The notes below the pieces were generated by a model. It was not told the DNA's origin, ran no database searches, and saw only the letters and a list, made by a program, of their open reading frames with translations. 11,376 bases of DNA from JBOGWY01 sp050694015 (GTDB lineage Bacteria > Actinomycetota > CADDZG01 > WHSQ01). The stretch's first letter is position 1, and every line of letters begins with the position of its first letter. The translations under genes and the position numbers were made by a program. Where the stretch lies: NCBI GenBank assembly GCA_050694015.1, contig JBOGWY010000042.1:1-11376 (forward strand). The letters run 5' to 3'. This document shows positions 6,441 through 11,376 of this stretch, one piece after another.

Positions 6441-6860
6441 ATGCCCAACATCCGCGAAGTGATGACGACCCACCCGACGACTTTCCCGGCGAGTGCAACG
6501 GTCGTCGAGGCGGCTCAGGCGATGAAGCGCGAAGAGATCGGCGACGTCATCGTCATGGATCAGGCCGATCAGATCTGCGGCGTCGTCACCGACCGTGACA
6601 TCGTGGTCCGAACGATCGCCGAGGATCGCGACCCGACGAGCACGAAGCTGGGAGAGATCTGCAGCCGAGACCTCACGACGCTGTCGCCCAACGACGAGGT
6701 CGGCGATGCCGTCAAGCTGATGAAGAAGAACGCCGTCCGCAGGGTGCCGATCGTCGAGAACGGCAGGCCGGTCGGTATCGTGTCCCTCGGGGACCTGGCG
6801 GTCACGCACGACCCGAACTCGGGACTGGCCGAGATCAGCGCGGCACCGTCCAACAACTGA
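6441..6860 (+). CDS. Tandem CBS-domain protein
   Basis: The product has 139 residues from ATG 6441, behind GGGAGGAG. It consists almost wholly of a CBS pair. CBS1 is about 7-62 (VMTTHPTTFPASATVVEAAQAM, GVVTDRDIVVRTI) and CBS2 about 68-125 (LTTLSPNDEVGDAVKLM, VRRVPIVENGRPVGIVSLGDLA). The two G-V-V-T-D-R-D / G-I-V-S-L-G-D turns are the usual nucleotide-facing elements. Such stand-alone Bateman modules bind adenine nucleotides (AMP, ATP or related) and report energy state to a partner. No catalytic partner is fused or adjacent. The upstream neighbour is the BON gene, and this BON-plus-CBS association suggests a stress response role. It ends nine bases before the convergent MFS gene, with no clear terminator between them. 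Confidence 0.92.
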   Translation: MPNIREVMTTHPTTFPASATVVEAAQAMKREEIGDVIVMDQADQICGVVTDRDIVVRTIAEDRDPTSTKLGEICSRDLTTLSPNDEVGDAVKLMKKNAVRRVPIVENGRPVGIVSLGDLAVTHDPNSGLAEISAAPSNN

Positions 6861-6869
6861 CGCATGGGC

Positions 6870-7997
6870 TCACATCGCCGCGGGCGCAAGCCGCGAGCCT
6901 GCGGCGAGAGCGAGCGCGACCACCGCGATAGCCACGATCCCGACGCGTAGGCTTGCGATCCCGGCGATCCCGCCGACGAGCGGCGGCCCGAGGATGAAAC
7001 CGGTGTACGCGATCGTCGTTACCCGCGAGATGACCGCCCCCTGACGATCCGGCGGTGCCGAGCGGCCGGCGAGGCTGAAGATCAGCGGCGCGCACACCGA
7101 GATCCCGGCCCCCGTAAGGACGATCCCGATCAATGCGACGACCGGAACCGGCGCGACCGCGGCGACGCATGCGCCGGCGGCCGCGACCAGGCCCCCACCG
7201 GCGATCACGGAGCGGTCGTGGAAGCGTGCCGTGATACGCGAGGTGAGCAGGCGGCCGACGACCATCGCACCGGCGAGGGACGCGGGTCCTAGACCCCCGA
7301 TCGAGGGACGAGCACCGAGCGTCTGCTCGAGATGTATCGCGCTCCACGACAGCATCCCGTCCTCGATCAGGAACGCCAGTCCGCACAGCGATCCCAGGAT
7401 CAGCACCGCCCGCGTGGTGCGTGGCGAGGGGCCGCGCTCTTCCGTGGCGCGGGGGAGGCCGACGGCCCGAGTCATGATGGCCGCCACGACGATCAATACG
7501 GCGATGGGGCCGAGGATGGCGAGCTCCGAAGCTCCCACGTCGCGCACCGCGCCGACGGTACCGCCCGCGATCAACACGCCGAGAGAGAACATCGCGTGAA
7601 CGCGTCCCATCAGGTGTTGCCGCGCGCGGGTCTCATAGGCCGCGGTCGCCCCGTTGATGACCACATCGAGCATCCCCGTGGTTACCCCGAGGAACAACAG
7701 CGCCGGGATCAGCCCAAGCGGGCGCCGCGCCAGGGCGGGCGGGATCGTGGCCAGTGCGAACACAACGTGCGCGGGTGGGATCACCTTCGGCCCGAAGCGG
7801 TCGTAGAGACGTCCCGCGGTCAGCATCCCGATGACGGCGCCCAGAGCGATGAACAACAAGGACGCCCCGAGCGTGGCGTCGGTAGCGTCGACGTTGTCCT
7901 TGATCTGAGGGAGCAGCGCTCCCCAGCCACCCCAGAAGACGCCGAAGACCGCGAACGAGAACATAAGGCGCGCTTCGAGCGAGGGCGAGCGATCCAT
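6870..7997 (-). CDS. MFS transporter, YbjJ-like
   Basis: The product has 375 residues from ATG 7997-7995. It is an integral membrane protein with about 12 hydrophobic segments. The first runs through FSFAVFGVFWGGWGALLPQI, and motif A-like GRLYDRFGPKVIP (about 61-73) follows helix 2. Inner loops carry RARQHLMGRVHAM (about 127-139) and an Arg/Glu-rich central loop between the two six-helix halves (RATEERGPSPRTTR). The start GGWGALLPQIK and the compact size fit the YbjJ-like group of major facilitator proteins rather than the 14-helix drug exporters. The substrate is unknown. No Shine-Dalgarno is visible, and its start codon is separated by one base from the GTG of the divergent STAS gene, so promoters must lie within coding DNA or the STAS start lies further in. 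Confidence 0.88.
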   Translation of the reverse strand: MDRSPSLEARLMFSFAVFGVFWGGWGALLPQIKDNVDATDATLGASLLFIALGAVIGMLTAGRLYDRFGPKVIPPAHVVFALATIPPALARRPLGLIPALLFLGVTTGMLDVVINGATAAYETRARQHLMGRVHAMFSLGVLIAGGTVGAVRDVGASELAILGPIAVLIVVAAIMTRAVGLPRATEERGPSPRTTRAVLILGSLCGLAFLIEDGMLSWSAIHLEQTLGARPSIGGLGPASLAGAMVVGRLLTSRITARFHDRSVIAGGGLVAAAGACVAAVAPVPVVALIGIVLTGAGISVCAPLIFSLAGRSAPPDRQGAVISRVTTIAYTGFILGPPLVGGIAGIASLRVGIVAIAVVALALAAGSRLAPAAM

Positions 7998-7998
7998 C

Positions 7999-8430
7999 GT
8001 GGCAGTAGACCATCAGGAGAGCGAGCAGCTGCCCCACGCACCGATGAGTTTCGCGGCCGAACGCGGTCTGCACTACATGACGTTCCTCGCACTGAGTGGC
8101 GCTCTCGCGCCCGCGGACATCCCCGAGCTGTGCGAGCGCGCGACGCGGTTGCTGGACGCGACCGAGGACGATCTGATCTGTGATGTCGGCGGGGCCGATG
8201 CCGATGCCGTAACGGTCGACGCGCTCGCTCGCCTGCAGTTGACGGTGTGCAGACGCGGCCGGCGGATGCAGATCAGTCACGCGTCCCCGGAGCTCGCGGG
8301 CCTCCTCGCGTTCACCGGGTTGTGCGACGTCGTGCCCGGGTTATGCTTCGATCCGATCCGGCAGCCCGAAGAGCGGGAAGAAGTGCTCGGTGTCGAGGAA
8401 GAAGCAGATCCCGGTGATCTTGTCCCCTGA
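7999..8430 (+). CDS. STAS-domain protein (anti-sigma-antagonist / MlaB-like)
   Basis: The product has up to 143 residues. GTG 7999 is the longest start. ATG 8044 (MSFAAERGLHY) is a strong alternative, and AGGAG (8015-8019) precedes only an in-frame CTG at 8029. The STAS core spans about residues 24-113: YMTFLALSGALAPADIPELCERATRLL, DLICDVGGADAD, AVTVDALARLQLTVCRRGRRM and LLAFTGLCDVVP. STAS proteins act as partner-switching antagonists of anti-sigma factors or as lipid-transport subunits. The canonical D-S-S-G phosphorylation motif is absent, so classical SpoIIAA-type switching is doubtful. After about residue 114 comes a Glu-rich tail (RQPEEREEVLGVEEEAD) that is exactly antisense to the end of the sigma gene (90-base overlap). 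It may be real protein or simple read-through. Confidence 0.78.
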   Translation: MAVDHQESEQLPHAPMSFAAERGLHYMTFLALSGALAPADIPELCERATRLLDATEDDLICDVGGADADAVTVDALARLQLTVCRRGRRMQISHASPELAGLLAFTGLCDVVPGLCFDPIRQPEEREEVLGVEEEADPGDLVP

Positions 8431-9333
8431 CATCTCCAGCACCTGAAGCGACCACGGCTCCCATCCGCCGTTGACCACATCCGGCTTGTACTGACCGAAG
8501 GCCGGCGCGCCGTTCGCCACGGTGGGGAAGAGCCGCGACCCGTTGCACGCGAACCCCGGTCCGAGGCACCAGTCGACGATGTCCTGATGCGTCTGCAGCC
8601 ACAGCGCGTACGGAGGCATCGACCACGTCGCATCCTTCGTAAGGAGCGCGGTCAACGAGTCCATGTCGTAGCGCTCGAAGGCATCGACGTAGCGCGCCAG
8701 CAGCGCCCGATCCTCCTCGCCCACGGGCTCGAGCGAGGATTCCGTCACATCGATAGCGTCGAGTGACGCGCGAGCGCGCTGCAGCGCGCTGTTGACGGAC
8801 TGGACCGTCGTGTCCATCAATTCCGCGACCTCGGTGGCCTTCCACTTGAGAACCTCTCGGAGGATGAGCACCGCGCGCTGGTTCGGAGGGAGATGCTGCA
8901 GGGCCGCGACGAACGCGAGCCTGATCGACTCGCGCAGTTCGGCGACCTCCGCGGGGTCGGCGCTCTGCGGGATCACGCGGTCGTCCGGGATCGGCTCGAT
9001 CCACGTAACCTCCGGCAATGGCTCTCCGAGGTTCGCGGGATCGGCGGTGCCGGCGGGCCCGAGATCCATCGGCCGCGCGCGCTTCTGGCGCCCGTTGAGC
9101 ATGTCGAGACAGACGTTGTTCGTGATCCGGTACAGCCACGAGCGCAACTCTGACCGGCCCTCGAACGAGTCGTAGCTCTTCCACGCGCGCAGAAGCGCGT
9201 CCTGCACCGCGTCTTCGGCTTCGAAGGTCGAGCCGAGCATCCGGTAGGCGTACGCGGTCAACTCGTGGCGGTGCTTCTGCAGTTGTGCTTCGAGGTCTTC
9301 GGAGACCCCCTGGGGCGCGCTCAGGTCCGTCAT
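8341..9333 (-). CDS. ECF sigma factor with C-terminal SnoaL-like domain (SigG/TIGR02960-like)
   Basis: The product has 330 residues from ATG 9333-9331 (MTDLSAPQG). A GTG at 9372 would add 13 residues. No Shine-Dalgarno is visible, but TAGTGT (9346-9341) lies seven bases upstream, consistent with a leaderless mRNA. Sigma region 2 is about 22-90 (ELTAYAYRMLGSTFEAEDAVQDALLRAW, then RSWLYRITNNVCLDML). Sigma region 4 is about 135-190 (LQHLPPNQRAVLILREVL, WKATEVAELM, VQSVNSALQRAR). Residues 205-325 form a SnoaL/NTF2-like domain (LLARYVDAFERYDMDSLTALL, DATWSMPP, FFLDTEHFFPLFGLP). In this class the SnoaL domain is fused to the sigma factor and thought to tune its activity in place of a separate anti-sigma factor. 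It would direct RNA polymerase to an unknown regulon. Its 3' end overlaps the STAS gene, and a membrane-protein gene lies 62 bases upstream on the same strand. Confidence 0.92.
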   Translation of the reverse strand: MTDLSAPQGVSEDLEAQLQKHRHELTAYAYRMLGSTFEAEDAVQDALLRAWKSYDSFEGRSELRSWLYRITNNVCLDMLNGRQKRARPMDLGPAGTADPANLGEPLPEVTWIEPIPDDRVIPQSADPAEVAELRESIRLAFVAALQHLPPNQRAVLILREVLKWKATEVAELMDTTVQSVNSALQRARASLDAIDVTESSLEPVGEEDRALLARYVDAFERYDMDSLTALLTKDATWSMPPYALWLQTHQDIVDWCLGPGFACNGSRLFPTVANGAPAFGQYKPDVVNGGWEPWSLQVLEMSGDKITGICFFLDTEHFFPLFGLPDRIEA

Positions 9334-9340
9334 GCTCACG

Positions 9341-9346
9341 ACACTA
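9341..9346 (-). promoter_or_regulatory. Candidate -10 element for the ECF sigma gene
   Basis: On the minus strand TAGTGT fits TANNNT, with seven bases before ATG 9333, the spacing expected for a leaderless transcript. No good -35 was found at 17-18 bases; a GTGACT at 9372-9367 is too distant. Confidence 0.35.
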
Positions 9347-9395
9347 TGACTGGTTCCGAGCGGAAAAGTCACCGCGTTTCAGGGAAAAACGAGTC

Positions 9396-9980
9396 TTACC
9401 GCCGCCTCATGCCGCGGAGCCTCCAATGCTGGTCGCAGTCCTGGAAGATCGAGTAGTTGCCCCGGAAGGTGTTGGGGCCGGTGAACATCCCCTGGAAGAT
9501 CTCGACATGGCCCCCGCCCTGCCCCCTCGTCTCGAAGCGCCCCGTGTCGGGATCGAAACGCCCTCGGGTCATCTGGCCCGACCCCTCCTGCTCGGTGACG
9601 ATGCGTTCCCCTTGGAGATCGAACCTGGCGTCGATCTCGAAGCTCTCGGGGAAGTTGCAGCTCTTGGGGCCTGTGGATCCGTTGCTGAACACGAGGTGGT
9701 AGACGCCGCTGCTCACCGAGAACCCGAGCCTCGACTCGGTGCTGGTCGCTTCGGACTCCGTCTCGGCGGCGTCCGGCTCGTCGGAGTCTTCCGGCGATTC
9801 CTCGTCGACGATCCCACCATCCGAACGCACGACGCCGAACTCCTGCGCAGGCTCGATGCCGCAGAACTGGTAGATCAGGATGACGATCCCGAGGGTGCCT
9901 AGGCCCGCCAGGCCCTGCGCCCAGCGTTTCTTCCACCAGGGTTCCAGCTGCGGTGTTTCCCGACCCTCGTTTTCCGGCAT
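9396..9980 (-). CDS. Single-pass membrane protein with acidic linker and extracytoplasmic beta-rich domain
   Basis: The product has 194 residues from ATG 9980, with AGGA eight bases upstream. The first 20 residues are polar and end in PWWKKRW. A transmembrane segment covers about 21-39 (AQGLAGLGTLGIVILIYQF) followed by C40. A Glu/Asp/Ser/Thr-rich linker of about 25 residues (58-84) leads to a strand-rich domain (about 85-190) with YHLVFSNGSTGPKSC, IDARFDLQGERI, GHVEIFQGMFTGPNTFRGNY and a final DCDQHWRLRGMRRR. C108 and C182 could be linked. By the positive-inside rule the short basic N-terminus stays in the cytoplasm and the domain lies outside. I recognise no family. It sits 62 bases upstream of the ECF sigma gene on the same strand and may be co-transcribed, but its cytoplasmic part is too short for a usual anti-sigma domain. 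Confidence 0.72.
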   Translation of the reverse strand: MPENEGRETPQLEPWWKKRWAQGLAGLGTLGIVILIYQFCGIEPAQEFGVVRSDGGIVDEESPEDSDEPDAAETESEATSTESRLGFSVSSGVYHLVFSNGSTGPKSCNFPESFEIDARFDLQGERIVTEQEGSGQMTRGRFDPDTGRFETRGQGGGHVEIFQGMFTGPNTFRGNYSIFQDCDQHWRLRGMRRR

Positions 9981-10101
9981 CTGTATGTCCTGTCCCCCTG
10001 CCGCCCCGTTCAGTCTAGGGACGGCGCCGGCGCCCGGGAAGTAAGAAGCTTGATCCGTTTCTCCCCCGCGCGATGAGTTTCGGCCGGCCCCTCGGTCCTA
10101 G

Positions 10102-10123
10102 CTCTAGACATCGACACCTAGAG
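10102..10123. promoter_or_regulatory. Inverted repeat, candidate operator for the DHA2 exporter
   Basis: CTCTAG (10102-10107) and CTAGAG (10118-10123) are perfect inverted 6-bp arms with a 10-base spacer. The right arm touches the Shine-Dalgarno GAGGAGG (10121-10127). A dimeric repressor, for example of TetR or MarR type, bound here could block expression of the exporter. CTAG is rare in many bacterial genomes, which makes the pair more notable. No regulator gene for it is visible in the window. Confidence 0.4.
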
Positions 10124-10134
10124 GAGGTTCCGAG

Positions 10135-11376
10135 ATGCAGACCGCCACCGTCACCGAGACCACCGCCGCTCCCCGTGCCGGCCGCAAGGAATGGATCGGG
10201 CTGGCCGTTATCGCCATCGCGTGCCTGCTCTACGTGATGGATCTGTCCGTTCTGTACCTCGCGGTCCCGTCGCTGACCCGGGACCTCGCCCCCAGCAGCA
10301 CCCAGCTGCTGTGGATCACCGACATCTACGGGTTCCTGGTCGCCGGCTTCCTCATCACGATGGGCACCCTCGGAGACCGGATCGGCCGCCGGCGGGTCCT
10401 GCTCGTGGGGGCCGCGGCCTTCGGCGCCGCGTCGATCCTGGCCGCGTTCTCGACCAGTGCCGAGATGCTGATCGTCGCGAGGGCAGTCCTCGGTATCGCC
10501 GGGGCCACCGTCGCACCGTCGACACTGTCGCTGATCCGCAACATGTTCCTGGACCCACAGCAGCGGACCTCCGCGATCGGGCTGTGGGGGATGAGCTTCG
10601 CCCTCGGCGGCGCCGTCGGCCCCCTCGTGGGCGGAGCGCTCCTCGAGCACTTCTGGTGGGGCTCGGTGTTCCTGATCAACGTGCCGGTGATGGCGACGTT
10701 GCTGGTCCTCGGCCCCCGGCTTCTGCCGGAGTTCCGCGACCCGAACGCGGGACGTCCGGACGTCGCGAGCGTCGCGCTGTCGCTGACCGCGGTCATCACG
10801 GTGATCTACGGTTTGAAGCAGGGCGCCCAGTACGGTTTCGGCACCACCGCGCTCGCCGCGATCGTCGCCGGACTGGCGATCGGCACCATCTTCGTTCGCA
10901 GACAGTCGCGGCTCGCCGATCCGTTGCTCGACCTCAAACTGTTCAAGGTCCCGACCTTCAGCGTCGCAGTCGTGACGAACGCCCTGGGCGGCTTCATCGC
11001 CTTCGGCACGTTCCTCTACCTCGCGCAGTACCTGCAGCTGGTCCTGGGACTCTCCCCGCTGAAGGCCGGTCTGTGGTCGCTACCCGGGTCTGCCGCGGTG
11101 GTCGTCGGCTCGATGTTCGCGCCGGCGATCCTCCGCGGCATCCGGCCCGTCTACGCGGCAACGGGCGCGCTCGCGGTCATCGCCGGTGGCCTCGCGCTCT
11201 TGACGCAGACCGAGGCGTCGGGCGGTCTGCCGGTACTCGTCGCCGGTTCGATCGTGTTCTCGATGGGCTTCGGACCTCTGTTCGTCCTGACCACCGACCT
11301 CATCGTCGGCAGCGCTCCGCCCGAGAGGGCCGGCGCGGCATCGGCGATCTCCGAGACCGGCGCAGAGCTAGGCGGC
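10135..11376 (+). CDS. DHA2-family MFS multidrug exporter (QacA/LfrA/SmvA type), 3' end outside window
   Basis: Starting at ATG 10135 behind GAGGAGG, 414 codons are open to the window end. The full family length is about 500, so some 90-100 residues are missing. After a 19-residue polar N-terminus, helix 1 holds motif D1 as LLYVMDLSVLYLAVPSL (D36). SSTQLLWITDIYGFLVAG leads to motif A GTLGDRIGRRR (77-87), R116 lies in the motif B helix (RAVLGIAGA), and antiporter motif C is ALGGAVGPLVGG (156-167). These are hallmarks of 14-helix proton-drug antiporters that export cationic dyes, antiseptics and antibiotics. The ITDIYGFLVAG segment points to the QacA/LfrA/SmvA subgroup, but the substrate is not predictable. 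A 22-bp inverted repeat overlaps the leader and ribosome binding site, suggesting repressor control. Long open frames on the opposite strand here are shadows of its GC-rich codons. Confidence 0.93.
   Translation, partial: MQTATVTETTAAPRAGRKEWIGLAVIAIACLLYVMDLSVLYLAVPSLTRDLAPSSTQLLWITDIYGFLVAGFLITMGTLGDRIGRRRVLLVGAAAFGAASILAAFSTSAEMLIVARAVLGIAGATVAPSTLSLIRNMFLDPQQRTSAIGLWGMSFALGGAVGPLVGGALLEHFWWGSVFLINVPVMATLLVLGPRLLPEFRDPNAGRPDVASVALSLTAVITVIYGLKQGAQYGFGTTALAAIVAGLAIGTIFVRRQSRLADPLLDLKLFKVPTFSVAVVTNALGGFIAFGTFLYLAQYLQLVLGLSPLKAGLWSLPGSAAVVVGSMFAPAILRGIRPVYAATGALAVIAGGLALLTQTEASGGLPVLVAGSIVFSMGFGPLFVLTTDLIVGSAPPERAGAASAISETGAELGG

Noticed and set aside
7332..8183. Long plus-strand frame opposite the YbjJ-like transporter
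   Set aside because: It is rich in Arg, Gly, His and Asp and lies antisense to 12 well-formed membrane helices. It is a GC-driven shadow.
10023..10034. 12-bp perfect palindrome GGCGCCGGCGCC
   Set aside because: It is a simple GC palindrome expected at this base composition, with no T tract or half-site spacing to suggest a terminator or operator.
10015..10650. Long minus-strand open frame opposite the exporter leader and start
   Set aside because: It is antisense to a clear MFS gene with family motifs, its composition is low-complexity Gly/Glu/Arg/Pro, and it resembles no known protein.

Overview
The window is GC-rich, densely coded DNA. It looks like chromosome from an actinobacterium (phylum Actinomycetota), probably an environmental or deep-branching lineage. 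The signs are a GAF-ANTAR antiterminator, an ECF sigma factor with a C-terminal SnoaL-like domain, a STAS protein, a QacA/LfrA-type drug exporter, secreted RTX proteins carrying a fibronectin type III domain, frequent GTG/TTG starts and apparently leaderless genes. The lineage is inferred from gene content only. I see no CRISPR array, insertion sequence, rRNA or tRNA.

Region 1 (1-155) is the C-terminal end of an ArsR-type repressor.

Region 2 (348-4192) is a cluster of four exported proteins. They are a secreted allene-oxide-cyclase-barrel protein (+), an M14 zinc carboxypeptidase (-), a 58-residue four-cysteine secreted peptide (+), and a large protein built as signal peptide, uncharacterised enzyme-like domain, FN3, then calcium-binding RTX repeats (-). 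They form two convergent pairs (AOC/M14 and peptide/RTX), while M14 and the peptide diverge from a shared 193-bp region. Several leaders carry strong hairpins.

Region 3 (4304-6860) holds regulatory and stress functions. A GAF-ANTAR RNA-binding regulator reads toward the RTX gene and is divergent from a leaderless dienelactone-hydrolase-like gene. A BON-domain protein and a tandem-CBS protein follow on the plus strand.

Region 4 (6870-9980) holds an MFS exporter (YbjJ-like) whose start lies one base from that of a divergent STAS protein. The STAS gene runs 90 bp into the 3' end of the convergent ECF sigma gene. Upstream of the sigma gene, on the same strand, is a single-pass membrane protein with an acidic linker.

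Region 5 (10135-11376) is a DHA2-family (14-helix) multidrug exporter, cut by the window end. An inverted repeat overlapping its ribosome binding site is a candidate operator.

There is no clear phage, defence or biosynthetic cluster. The least explained content is the exported-protein cluster with its hidden small peptide, the hairpin-bearing leaders beside an ANTAR regulator, and the antisense overlap of the STAS and sigma genes. Every gap is shorter than 300 bases.
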